Origin: an uncultured Verrucomicrobiota bacterium
GTDB lineage: Bacteria; Verrucomicrobiota; Verrucomicrobiia; Verrucomicrobiales; Verrucomicrobiaceae
NCBI GenBank assembly: GCA_903854655.1
Contig: CAINXC010000083.1
Location: forward strand, 1 to 43,444
Reading direction: 5' to 3'
Length of the DNA stretch: 43,444 nt
Under the pieces are notes generated by a model. That model saw only the letters and a list, made by a program, of their open reading frames with translations. It was not told where the DNA came from and ran no database searches. Positions within the stretch are counted from its first letter, which is position 1, and the number at the start of each line of letters is the position of its first letter. This document shows positions 1-7,598 of the stretch, one piece after another. The position numbers and the translations under genes were made by a program.

Positions 1-627
1 CGCAGCATCCTGCGCGGTGATCCGAACGTCGTGATGGTGGGTGAAATGCGCGACCTGGAAACGACCGAGATCGCCATTCGTGCGGCTCTGACAGGCCACT
101 TGGTGTTCAGCACCCTGCACACCAATGACGCCATTGGCGGCATCACGCGTCTGGTGGACATGGGCGTGGAGCCTTTCCTCGTGTCCAGCGCCGTGCGTGC
201 CTTCTTTGCCCAGCGCCTGGTGCGACGCCTGTGCCCTGCCTGCCGCGAGCCCGTGGAAGTGGAGCCCGATTACCTGGAGAGCATCGGCTTCCCAACCTTC
301 CGCCGGGGTTCGCTGATGCGGGCCAAGGGCTGCGAAAGCTGCCGCGGCACCGGCTATCAGGGGCGCCTCTCGATCTACGAAGTGGTGCTGGTCACCAATG
401 CCCTGCAGCACCTCATCAACACCCGCGCGCATCCGTCGGAATTCATCAAGCAGGCGCTTGCCGACGGCTACCTGCCGATGCGCGGCTACGGCTTCCTCAA
501 GTGCCTGGAAGGCGAAACCACCATCCAGGAAGTGCTCAGCGTGACCGCCGCCGAGCGCAGCTTTGTGGAGGAGAAACCCAAATTGAAACCGAGGGCGCCG
601 ACGACGGGACCTCTCGTCGCAGCCTAA
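1..627 (+). CDS. gspE: Type II secretion ATPase GspE, C-terminal part (5' truncated)
   Basis: This is the C-terminal 208 residues of a GspE/PilB-type secretion ATPase, the cytoplasmic motor that drives pseudopilus assembly. The reading frame is open from the first base, so the gene begins upstream of the window. A Walker B-like segment (VVMVGEMRD, residues 10-18) is followed by the conserved His-box region ([14 protein letters not shown], about 31-44). Further on come two Cys pairs, CPAC and CESC, which form the tetracysteine zinc motif typical of GspE but usually absent from the retraction ATPase PilT. The gene is followed after 12 bases by gspF. The Walker A motif and N-terminal domain lie outside the window. 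The family call is firm. A type IV pilus PilB role is the main alternative, but the downstream GspG-K set favours T2SS. Confidence 0.93.
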   Translation, partial: RSILRGDPNVVMVGEMRDLETTEIAIRAALTGHLVFSTLHTNDAIGGITRLVDMGVEPFLVSSAVRAFFAQRLVRRLCPACREPVEVEPDYLESIGFPTFRRGSLMRAKGCESCRGTGYQGRLSIYEVVLVTNALQHLINTRAHPSEFIKQALADGYLPMRGYGFLKCLEGETTIQEVLSVTAAERSFVEEKPKLKPRAPTTGPLVAA

Positions 628-639
628 CCTTCCCATCCC

Positions 640-1920
640 GTGCCCACCTTTGTTTACAGCGCCAACGGCCCCAGCGGCATCGTCACCGGAGAGCTCTCCG
701 CGAGCGACCGGACGGAGGCGTTTGCTCTGCTTGGCAGGCAGCGGTTGCAGCCCTTCAAGCTGGACATTGTGAACATCCAGGCCGCCGCGAAGGCCGCCAC
801 CGCCACGGCTTCCAAAGGCGCGGCGGAAGCGAAGAAGAAGGCGGCGGTGGCCGCCCCGGCGACCGCAAGCAACGGGCAGATCAAGCTGAAGCTGAACCAG
901 GTGCTGCTGTTTACGGAGGAGCTTAGCGATCTTATCGCGGCAGGCATTCAATTGGAGCCTGCACTGGGAACGATGGAGCGGCGGCGCGAGCTGTCCGGCA
1001 TCAAGGTGCTGGCCGCCACCCTTCGTTCCAAGGTCCGCGACGGCATGAGCTTCTCCAAGGCTGTGGCGGCCACCTCGCCCAGCTTTGGCAATCTGTTCTG
1101 CGCGCTCGCCTCCGCTGGTGAGGCCAGCGGCTCGCTGGATGTGATTCTGAAGCGCCAGGTCGCGTACATGCGGTCGCTGCAGGAGCTTCGTGGCAAGGTC
1201 ATCTTCGCGCTGATCTATCCTGCCTTCCTGATCGTGGCGGCGCTGGGCGTCACCGTGCTGTTTGTTGTCTATCTCATTCCCAAGCTCACGGAACTGCTCG
1301 ATTCCACCGGCGGTTCGCTGCCCATGGCGGCGCAGGTGATCGTGAAGATCAGCGACGTGGCAAAGGGCTACTGGTGGGTTGGCGCCATTGCCGGAACGAT
1401 GATCACCATCCTGTTCAAGGCCTGGATCAAGCGACCGGAATCGCAGATCCCGTGGGCGAAACTGCAACTGCGGGTGCCGCTGTTCGGCGGCGTGATGCAG
1501 GCGCGCTTTTATGTGCAGTTCCTGGAGACGCTTTCCAACCTCATCGGCAACGGCCTGCCCATGATGCACGCCATGCAGCTCACTCAGAACGCGACGGACA
1601 ATGTGTTTCTGCGCGGCGAGCTCGAACCTGTCATCCGCAACGTGGGCGAGGGCGTGGCGCTCTCGAAAGCCCTGGAGCGCAGCGGCCACTTCCCGCCCCT
1701 GCTGATCGACATCGTCAGCGTGGGCGAGCAGACCGGCAAGCTGGCCGAAGCCCTGGCCAAAGGCGCCTCGCGCTTCGACCGTGAGTTGAGCAGCCGCATT
1801 GAAAAACTCTCCGCCATGATTCAACCCGCCATCGTCTGCCTCATGGCGGGGCTGGTGGGCACCATGGCCTATCTCATGATCACCACCATCTTCAAGACCA
1901 TCAGCGGAATGAAGATGTAG
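640..1920 (+). CDS. gspF: Type II secretion inner-membrane platform protein GspF
   Basis: GspF/PilC family polytopic protein that couples the GspE ATPase to the pseudopilus. It has two cytoplasmic T2SSF domains (about residues 88-210 and 285-420). Hydrophobic segments fall near 187-213, 245-260 and 398-421. The N-terminus (PTFVYSANGPSG) matches the usual start of the family, which supports the GTG start 12 bases after gspE. Residues about 47-80 form an Ala/Lys/Thr-rich low-complexity linker between the N-terminal extension and the first T2SSF domain. This makes the protein (426 aa) slightly longer than the usual ~400. No Shine-Dalgarno sequence is visible, so translation may be coupled to gspE. 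Confidence 0.93.
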   Translation: MPTFVYSANGPSGIVTGELSASDRTEAFALLGRQRLQPFKLDIVNIQAAAKAATATASKGAAEAKKKAAVAAPATASNGQIKLKLNQVLLFTEELSDLIAAGIQLEPALGTMERRRELSGIKVLAATLRSKVRDGMSFSKAVAATSPSFGNLFCALASAGEASGSLDVILKRQVAYMRSLQELRGKVIFALIYPAFLIVAALGVTVLFVVYLIPKLTELLDSTGGSLPMAAQVIVKISDVAKGYWWVGAIAGTMITILFKAWIKRPESQIPWAKLQLRVPLFGGVMQARFYVQFLETLSNLIGNGLPMMHAMQLTQNATDNVFLRGELEPVIRNVGEGVALSKALERSGHFPPLLIDIVSVGEQTGKLAEALAKGASRFDRELSSRIEKLSAMIQPAIVCLMAGLVGTMAYLMITTIFKTISGMKM

Positions 1921-1981
1921 GAAAAGACACCAGACTTTGAGACACAAGACCTGAAAACACAGCCCAACCCAACCTCAGCCC

Positions 1982-2434
1982 ATGAAAACCAAAATCAAAA
2001 CCTCCTCACGCTTCCGTCGAGCCGCCTCCGCCCAGGGCTTCACTCTGGTCGAAATGGTGCTGGTGCTCGGCATCATCGCCCTGCTTCTGGGCGCCGGCAT
2101 CTACCAGCTCACCGGCGTGCTCGACTCCGGCAAAATCAAGCGGGCACGCGCGGACATTGCCACCTACAGCTCGGCGCTCCGCACGTATGAACTGAACGCC
2201 GGCTTCCTGCCCTCAACCGATCAGGGGCTCAATGCCCTGGTGGAGCGGCCGTCGGCCCGCCCCGCCCCCGCGTCGTGGACGCAGGTGATGAAGAAGCTTG
2301 TCGTTGATCCTTGGGGCAACGCCTACCTCTACCGCAAGCCGGGCACCAAGGACAAGGGGGGGTACGATGTTTATTCCGCCGGTCCCGACGGGCTTCCTGA
2401 CACCGCCGATGACATCGGCAACTGGGACCAATAA
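1982..2434 (+). CDS. gspG: Major pseudopilin GspG
   Basis: Major pseudopilin of the type II secretion system, which polymerises into the periplasmic pseudopilus. A class III prepilin leader ends in QG (residues 18-19). It is followed by FTLVEMVLVLGIIALLLGAG, with Phe at +1 and Glu at +5 of the mature protein. The cargo domain keeps the GspG C-terminal calcium-site signature (PDGLPDTADDIGNW), which separates GspG from type IV pilins and from minor pseudopilins. Length (150 aa) is normal. The leader is long (19 residues) and basic. It would need a prepilin peptidase (GspO/PilD), which is not encoded in the window. Confidence 0.93.
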   Translation: MKTKIKTSSRFRRAASAQGFTLVEMVLVLGIIALLLGAGIYQLTGVLDSGKIKRARADIATYSSALRTYELNAGFLPSTDQGLNALVERPSARPAPASWTQVMKKLVVDPWGNAYLYRKPGTKDKGGYDVYSAGPDGLPDTADDIGNWDQ

Positions 2435-2455
2435 ACCCTTCATACCTTCGCTCTT

Positions 2456-2902
2456 ATGAATACCCAATGTCATCGCAGATGGAAGCCCACGTCCGGCTTC
2501 ACTCTTATCGAAGTCTGCATCGCCATGACCATCGGCATGCTGATTCTGGGCGTGGCGGTGCTGGGCATCAGCGGCGTGCAGGAGGAGCAGAAGCTGCGAG
2601 AAACCGCCGCGCGCATCGAAGCCACCGCCCGCAACGCCTTGCTTGACGCCATCGCCCATCACCGCCCGGTGCAACTGGCGCTGGATGGCAGCATCGGCGA
2701 CTCCGGCGGCCGCGTGGAAGTGCGCCGTTATGGCGAGAAATCCTTCCGCAAGGCCGACAGCGGGGAATTCTGGGAGTTCAGCCCCACCGGGGTGTGCGAG
2801 CCCATCGAGCTGCGTGTCACCGGCAGCGGCGGCGTGATCGAAATGGGCTTCGATCCGCTCACCGGCTGCGCCCGGCGCAAAACCATCACCGTCACAAGCT
2901 AG
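2456..2902 (+). CDS. gspH: Minor pseudopilin, GspH-like
   Basis: A 148-residue prepilin-like protein. Its leader ends at Gly14 and is followed by FTLIEVCIAMTIGMLILGVA, with Glu at +5, so prepilin peptidase cleavage is expected after Gly14. The rest is a small beta-rich domain ending in a Cys-containing segment (DPLTGCARRK). Position directly after gspG and before the I-, J- and K-like genes matches the usual gspGHIJK order. That order is the main reason for the GspH assignment, because minor pseudopilins diverge strongly beyond the N-terminal helix. The prepilin character is certain. The H identity is positional. Confidence 0.75.
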   Translation: MNTQCHRRWKPTSGFTLIEVCIAMTIGMLILGVAVLGISGVQEEQKLRETAARIEATARNALLDAIAHHRPVQLALDGSIGDSGGRVEVRRYGEKSFRKADSGEFWEFSPTGVCEPIELRVTGSGGVIEMGFDPLTGCARRKTITVTS

Positions 2903-2909
2903 TCATTTC

Positions 2910-3362
2910 ATGAGGTCGAAAGCCACATCGAAGCAGGCAGCGCAAGGGCGGGGGATTGATTCCCCTGCTTCGGCGCGCGGCTTTGTGTTGCTGGAGATCA
3001 TCATCGCCATCGCCCTGTTCTCGTTGGTCGCCGTGGCCATGACCCGGGCCCTCGACCAGATCGCCAAAACCTCCAAGGCCGCGCAGCGGGAAGGGCAGGT
3101 CATGCGGGTGCTGGAGTCCGTGCTGGCCGAGGTGGTTCACCAGCCCGAACTCAAGCCCGGAGGCGTTCACTTTGATGTGGGAGGTGACGATGTGCAGGCT
3201 GATGCCAGCATTGCACACATCGATTTGTTCACCCGCAACAAGGCGAGGCTGGACCACATGTTTGAAATCCGGGTCACCGCCTGGATCCCCGATGGGCGCA
3301 CCCATTTGATGGAGCGCCAGATGAAGACTTATGTTTACTCACCCAACAGCCAGGACAAGTGA
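2910..3362 (+). CDS. gspI: Minor pseudopilin, GspI-like
   Basis: A 150-residue prepilin-like protein with a 24-residue basic leader ending ARG, then FVLLEIIIAIALFSLVAVAM with Glu at +5. This is the class III signal recognised by prepilin peptidase. GspI normally sits in the tip complex with J and K, and the gene order here (G, H, I, J, K) supports that placement. The gene starts 7 bases after the H-like gene and overlaps the J-like gene by 32 bases, so the cluster is almost certainly one transcript. Sequence beyond the N-terminal helix is not diagnostic by eye. Confidence 0.72.
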   Translation: MRSKATSKQAAQGRGIDSPASARGFVLLEIIIAIALFSLVAVAMTRALDQIAKTSKAAQREGQVMRVLESVLAEVVHQPELKPGGVHFDVGGDDVQADASIAHIDLFTRNKARLDHMFEIRVTAWIPDGRTHLMERQMKTYVYSPNSQDK

Positions 3363-4104
3363 TGTCCGGCGCGTTGCGCCGGGTTTCACGCTCATCGAGG
3401 TCATCGTCGGCATGGCGCTGCTCACCATCATCATCGGTGGCGTGTACGGCGTTGCCAATGGTGCCCTGTCGGTGGGCAAGGCCATGTCTGATCGTCGGTT
3501 GCACGAGACGCGCATCATGAACTTTGTCTCGGCCTGGCGGGAGTACCTCGAGACGCTGCCACCGGAGACCCGCATCACCGTGGGCGAGAAGCCCTCGCGC
3601 AAGTTTGGCAAGGGCAGCCTGCTGTTTGAAAATGGCAGCGTGCCGTTTGCGTGGACGAGGGCCGTGAAGCTGTCCCCGGCTGTGGAGTTCAAAATGGTGC
3701 GTTCGGCGACCGTGCCGAAATCCAGCGATCTCATGGTCATCCATCTGGCCAAACCCGAGCGGGCCACCTCGCCGGATGAGTATGAACCCATCGCGAAGAT
3801 GCCTCTTCTGGAAGGCCTCAGCGAGTTCTCCTGGCAGTTCTACGACCCGGAGAAAAAGAAGTGGGTCGTACTGTGGGAAGACAAGCCGCACCCGCCGCTC
3901 TTCATGAGGCTGCGCTTTGCTTTCATGGGCGATCCCAAGACCTATGAGTACGTGTTCTGGCTCAGCGGCGGCAATCAGGTGAACGACGCACTGCCTCCCG
4001 GAACACCTCCGCCCAACAGCCTGCAACCGGGCGCCACGCCACCGCCCGGTGGAGCACCGGCTGCGGGCATCGGCACTCAGCCTCAACCTGGAGGTGCGCA
4101 ATGA
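3331..4104 (+). CDS. gspJ: Minor pseudopilin, GspJ-like
   Basis: A 257-residue prepilin-like protein with leader cleavage expected after Gly18, before FTLIEVIVGMALLTIIIGGV (Glu at +5). It is longer than the H- and I-like proteins, as GspJ usually is. It contains a T2SSJ-like beta domain with aromatic-rich strands (EFSWQFYDPEKKKWVVLW). The last ~50 residues are a Pro/Gly-rich tail that is probably flexible. The ATG at 3331 is the first possible start in this frame, because an in-frame stop lies just upstream at 3322. The 32-base overlap with the I-like gene is therefore real. The gene ends in an ATGA-type overlap with gspK. Confidence 0.76.
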   Translation: MFTHPTARTSDVRRVAPGFTLIEVIVGMALLTIIIGGVYGVANGALSVGKAMSDRRLHETRIMNFVSAWREYLETLPPETRITVGEKPSRKFGKGSLLFENGSVPFAWTRAVKLSPAVEFKMVRSATVPKSSDLMVIHLAKPERATSPDEYEPIAKMPLLEGLSEFSWQFYDPEKKKWVVLWEDKPHPPLFMRLRFAFMGDPKTYEYVFWLSGGNQVNDALPPGTPPPNSLQPGATPPPGGAPAAGIGTQPQPGGAQ

Positions 4105-5042
4105 ACGTCTCCCGGTCATTCGTCATTCGTCATTCGTCATTCAACCGGAAGGGCTCCGCACTCATTGCCGTGTTCTGGATGATCGCGGTGATGGGCATGG
4201 TCATTTTCGCCACCACCAAGATGCTGGCGGCGGACACCCGCTCGGCGCGCGTGATGCGCGACCGGATGTTCGCGAAGCGCAATGCGGAGATGGGTCTCGA
4301 AGTGGGACGGCATCCGCAGATCGAGCTTTACGATCCGTTGCTCAACCACAGCGACGAGGATGGCGGCAGCTACACGGTGCAGATCACCACGGAGGAGGCC
4401 CGCTTCAACATCAACGCCCTTCTGCTTCATTCCGACGGCTCCATCCTCAAGCGCATTTTCACTTACTGGGGAGTGAAGCCCGAAGTGACCTCACACCTGG
4501 TGGATGCGCTCAAGGACTGGGTGGATGCCGATGACAACGTGTCGCTCAACGGCGCCGAAAAGCATGAGTATGAAAAGATGGGATTGAAGGGCCTGCCTTA
4601 CAACCGGCCCTTCAAGGACCTGGATGAGATGCTGCTGGTGAGGGGCATGGACGGGCTTGACGCCTTCCGCCCGGACTGGCGGGAATGGTTCACCGTGTAT
4701 GGCGACGGTCGCATTGATCTCAACGAAGCCCGGCCTGACTTCATTGCCGTGCTGGCGAACGTGCCGATGGAGCGGCTGACACCGCTGATCACCTATCGTA
4801 ACGGCCGCGACGGGGCACCGCACACCATGGATGACCAGAAGCTTGTCAGCGCCGTGCAGGTGGCGCAGATGCTCGGGGTGTTTCAACCGCAGATCGTGCA
4901 GGAGCTTCAGCAGTGGTCCCAGTTCACAGGCCCCATCCGTCGCATTGAGAGCACAGGGGGCTTCAACACGATGCAGCGCAAGCTGGTGCTGATCACTCAG
5001 AACAATTTAACACTCTGGCGCGGGGAGGTGCCGGTCCAATGA
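4101..5042 (+). CDS. gspK: Pseudopilus tip protein GspK
   Basis: GspK caps the pseudopilus with the I and J proteins. After a leader ending in RKG (Gly18), the mature N-terminus reads SALIAVFWMIAVMGMVIF. It lacks the Glu at +5 found in the other four pseudopilins, which is a hallmark of GspK. The body (313 aa) is large for a pseudopilin and contains GspK-like helical segments, such as VDALKDWVDADD and the FKDLDEMLLVRGMD helix-hairpin-helix region. The ATG overlaps the gspJ stop codon. Residues 6-14 are encoded by a heptamer tandem repeat (4116-4142) that looks like an insertion at the start of the gene. Confidence 0.88.
   Translation: MNVSRSFVIRHSSFNRKGSALIAVFWMIAVMGMVIFATTKMLAADTRSARVMRDRMFAKRNAEMGLEVGRHPQIELYDPLLNHSDEDGGSYTVQITTEEARFNINALLLHSDGSILKRIFTYWGVKPEVTSHLVDALKDWVDADDNVSLNGAEKHEYEKMGLKGLPYNRPFKDLDEMLLVRGMDGLDAFRPDWREWFTVYGDGRIDLNEARPDFIAVLANVPMERLTPLITYRNGRDGAPHTMDDQKLVSAVQVAQMLGVFQPQIVQELQQWSQFTGPIRRIESTGGFNTMQRKLVLITQNNLTLWRGEVPVQ
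4116..4142 (+). repeat. Tandem heptamer repeat within the gspK leader
   Basis: Four near-perfect copies of the 7-base unit TCATTCG lie here (the last lacks its final base). They fall inside the gspK leader codons. Because 7 is not a multiple of 3, successive copies are read in all three phases. The same word (GGTCATTCGTCATT) recurs in the large inverted repeat at 27133-27226, so this is probably one member of a dispersed repeat family. Confidence 0.8.
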
Positions 5043-6253
5043 CCAAACGAAAACAAAAGCATGAGGTGCTGGTCCCCGGCGACAGCGCGTGGGAACTTTG
5101 GACGGGCTCGCTGGGCGCGGCGCTCACGCGCAGCAAGGTCTTTGAAGAGGGCCCCGGAGCCTTCACCCGCGATGGAAGCTGCCACGTTCTGGCGCTTCCC
5201 GCAGCCTCGCTTTGGGTGCTGCCGGCCTGGATGAAAGGCGGGCAGGCCCATTTGCGCGACATGGCGCTGCTGCACCTGGAGCGCCTCGGCGTGCGCACGC
5301 CGGAGCATCCCGAAAGCATGTTCGTGGACAGTCTCACGGAGCAGGATGGCAGCCACCTGGCGCGTGTGGTCGCCCTCAAGGATGTGCCCACGCCGCTGGC
5401 GGACTTTCGCGTGCTGCCCGATGAGTGCCGCCTGAGCGCCTCCTGCTTCCCGCTGCCTGGGAATTCGCTTACCGTCTGGCGCGAGCTGGGCCGCCTGGTC
5501 GTCGCGATCACCATCGGCCCCCGCCTTGCCTATTTCAGCCCGCTCTCGGCCGCGCGCCTGGATCACACCGGCCTGGCGGAACTCAATAACATCTGCCTGC
5601 AGCTTACCTTCCAGCGCGTGCTCAGTTCACTCTCGGGAATCGTCCTGTGGATTGACGACGGAGATGTGGAGAGCATCGAAAAGGCCACGGGCGTGACCGT
5701 GGTGCGCCAGGAGCGGCCCATCCCCCAGGTTGCGGCCAGCAGCAAGAGCGGATTGATGCCAGGTGATGTGATCGCCACGCGCCGGGCCGGCGAAGCCAGC
5801 ACTCGCAGCCGTTTGATGGTGCTCAGCGGCGCCTTCGTGGTGTCGGCTTTGGTGGCGGCATTCATGGTGTTCATGTCCATGGCGGTGCGCGAGCGCGATG
5901 CGCTTCGCGAGCAGGTTGCGGAAATCACACCGCGCGCCGCAAAAGTGGAGAACCACAGGGCGGCCTGGCAGGAGGTGGCGACGGCTGTGGATCCCAATTC
6001 CTACCCCATGGAGCTGCTCCTGCGCTGCATGGAGCCCAAGGCCTCGAATGAGATCACGCTCACCCATTTTGAGTGCACCCGCGACACCATCGTGCTGCGC
6101 GGGCGTGCGGTCGAGATTTCCCCGGCTCTGAAGTACTCGCAGGAGCTGAAGCAAACGGAGTCCCTGGCCTTCGCGTGGGAATCTGCCACGCCCACCATTT
6201 CGCAGGCAGACAACAGCGCCACCTTTGAAATGAAAGGAACGCGGCAGCCATGA
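5039..6253 (+). CDS. gspL: T2SS assembly-platform protein, GspL/PilN-like
   Basis: A 404-residue bitopic membrane protein. The N-terminal ~250 residues are cytoplasmic and divergent, with an actin-like (GspL/PilM-type) character suggested by segments such as SSLSGIVLWIDDGD. A single transmembrane helix (about 258-283) is followed by a periplasmic coiled-coil and a small ferredoxin-like region, as in GspL/PilN. GspL recruits GspE to the inner membrane and pairs with GspM. Identification rests on topology and on position between gspK and the GspM-like gene rather than strong sequence motifs. It overlaps the end of gspK and the start of the next gene by 4 bases each, indicating translational coupling. 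Confidence 0.7.
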   Translation: MTKRKQKHEVLVPGDSAWELWTGSLGAALTRSKVFEEGPGAFTRDGSCHVLALPAASLWVLPAWMKGGQAHLRDMALLHLERLGVRTPEHPESMFVDSLTEQDGSHLARVVALKDVPTPLADFRVLPDECRLSASCFPLPGNSLTVWRELGRLVVAITIGPRLAYFSPLSAARLDHTGLAELNNICLQLTFQRVLSSLSGIVLWIDDGDVESIEKATGVTVVRQERPIPQVAASSKSGLMPGDVIATRRAGEASTRSRLMVLSGAFVVSALVAAFMVFMSMAVRERDALREQVAEITPRAAKVENHRAAWQEVATAVDPNSYPMELLLRCMEPKASNEITLTHFECTRDTIVLRGRAVEISPALKYSQELKQTESLAFAWESATPTISQADNSATFEMKGTRQP

Positions 6254-6813
6254 AACGCAGCGAAAAAATCCTGCTCATTTGCTTCGGCATTGTCTTTGTC
6301 ATCATCGTCGGTGGCGGCTTCATGACCGTGGGATTGAAGAACTATCGTCAGGTCACCGGCGAAACAGCCCGGCTGAAGACCAAGCTCCAGCAGATGGCGA
6401 CCAACATCGCGCAAGGCAAGGAGTGGCAGACCAAGTCCGACTGGGTGGACCAGTGCATCCCCAAGTACGGCAGCCACGAGGAGGCCTCCTCCAAGCTCTT
6501 CGCGACTGTGCAAAAGGAAGCCGAGGCGGCAGGACTTACGATCACCGCCAAGGAAATGATCCCCGCCTCCACCCCCAAGGATGGCGAGCCTCTGGGTTAC
6601 TTCGACAAGGCCAGCGTGAAAATCAGCTTTGCTGACGCCAAGGAGCAGCAGCTCTTCGCCTGGATGCACGCCTTGCAGAAGCCCAAGGCCTTCATCGGCA
6701 TCACCCGCCTCCAGCTCAGCCCCCATCCGCAGGCCAAGAGCGTGGTCTGCGAGGTGGACATCACCCAGTTCTACCGGGAAGCCGCGCCGACCAAGCTCAG
6801 CAAGGCGGACTAA
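6250..6813 (+). CDS. gspM: T2SS assembly-platform protein, GspM/PilO-like
   Basis: A 187-residue protein with a short cytoplasmic N-terminus (MKRSEKI), one transmembrane helix (about 7-29), a heptad-like coiled-coil (about 33-60) and a compact alpha/beta periplasmic domain. This is the GspM/PilO layout. The ATG overlaps the GspL-like stop codon, which fits the obligate GspL-GspM pairing. Primary-sequence similarity cannot be judged by eye, so the assignment is from topology and gene order. PilO of a type IV pilus is the alternative, but no pilin-type genes accompany it. Confidence 0.68.
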   Translation: MKRSEKILLICFGIVFVIIVGGGFMTVGLKNYRQVTGETARLKTKLQQMATNIAQGKEWQTKSDWVDQCIPKYGSHEEASSKLFATVQKEAEAAGLTITAKEMIPASTPKDGEPLGYFDKASVKISFADAKEQQLFAWMHALQKPKAFIGITRLQLSPHPQAKSVVCEVDITQFYREAAPTKLSKAD

Positions 6814-6839
6814 ACCTTGGCACGAGCCATCACTTTCTC

Positions 6840-7589
6840 ATGAAACGCATCCACCTCATCCGCATCCTCATCGGCCTCAGCCTGATCTTCGCGATCAAGC
6901 TGCATGCACAGGTTGAAGACCCCGTGGCGCCACCCGCGATGGAAGTGGTCGCCAAGGCCCAGCCGGTGAGGCCGCTGCCTGCCGCCGAGCCTGTGGACAA
7001 GAGTTCACCGGTGGTGGTCCCGGCGTTGGATCACTACGCCCGGCTGTGGACGGAATCGCTGTTCACGACCCGCGCTCTGCCGCCCCCGGAAGCTCCTGCG
7101 GGCCCCAATTTCACGGATAATCTGTCGCTCTCCGGCACTTATGAGGAGAACGGCAAGCTGACCGCGATCCTGATCGACAAGACCACCTCGAACGTGGTGC
7201 TCGCCTACATTGGCGAGGACAACCCGGAAGGCATCCGCATCGTCAAGGTCACCCCTGGAGCCACGCCTGATCAGATGAAGCTGCAATTGCAGAAGGGCGC
7301 CTTGTTCGGCTGGGTCACCTTCAACACCGAAGGCGACGCGCCGCCAGCAGGCGGAGCGGGGGGGCTTGCGCCCAACGGCCCCTTGGGCACCCGCAACACG
7401 GTGCCCTCGCCGCCGCCAGGCCGCATGGGCAATCCCAACGTTCCCCAGCAGCGCAACGCGCAGATGATGCCGCCTCAGCAGGCTCCGCCATCCCCTGCCA
7501 TCCCCCAGCCGGCGGCACCGAGTCTGCGTGGTGGCATGCCCCAGGCTCCGCCTGCCGTGCCCGGCGACATTCCGCTGCCGCCCCCGTGA
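6840..7589 (+). CDS. Secreted Pro-rich protein closing the T2SS operon, possible GspC/PilP-like
   Basis: A 249-residue protein with an N-terminal signal peptide or signal anchor (RIHLIRILIGLSLIFAIKLHA). A predicted folded core covers about residues 90-165 and the C-terminal ~85 residues are strongly Pro/Gly/Gln-rich. The core alternates short strands (LSLSGTYEENGKLTAILID, then NVVLAYIGEDNPEGIRIVKV). This resembles the small beta domain of GspC and PilP, which link the platform to the secretin. That resemblance plus its place 26 bases after the GspM-like gene suggests a periplasmic connector. A GspC assignment is only a hypothesis. The Pro-rich tail could span or bind peptidoglycan. It converges with the MFS gene only 9 bases downstream. 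Confidence 0.55.
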   Translation: MKRIHLIRILIGLSLIFAIKLHAQVEDPVAPPAMEVVAKAQPVRPLPAAEPVDKSSPVVVPALDHYARLWTESLFTTRALPPPEAPAGPNFTDNLSLSGTYEENGKLTAILIDKTTSNVVLAYIGEDNPEGIRIVKVTPGATPDQMKLQLQKGALFGWVTFNTEGDAPPAGGAGGLAPNGPLGTRNTVPSPPPGRMGNPNVPQQRNAQMMPPQQAPPSPAIPQPAAPSLRGGMPQAPPAVPGDIPLPPP

Positions 7590-7598
7590 GGTGGCCGG

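Noticed and set aside
4116..4142. CRISPR-like direct repeats.
   Set aside because: The 7-base units are contiguous with no spacers, and no cas gene is nearby.
7271..7589. Pro-rich tail of the T2SS terminal gene as a separate gene or a frameshifted segment.
   Set aside because: The frame is continuous with the signal-peptide-bearing protein and composition changes gradually. Pro-rich tails are frequent in this genome's membrane proteins.
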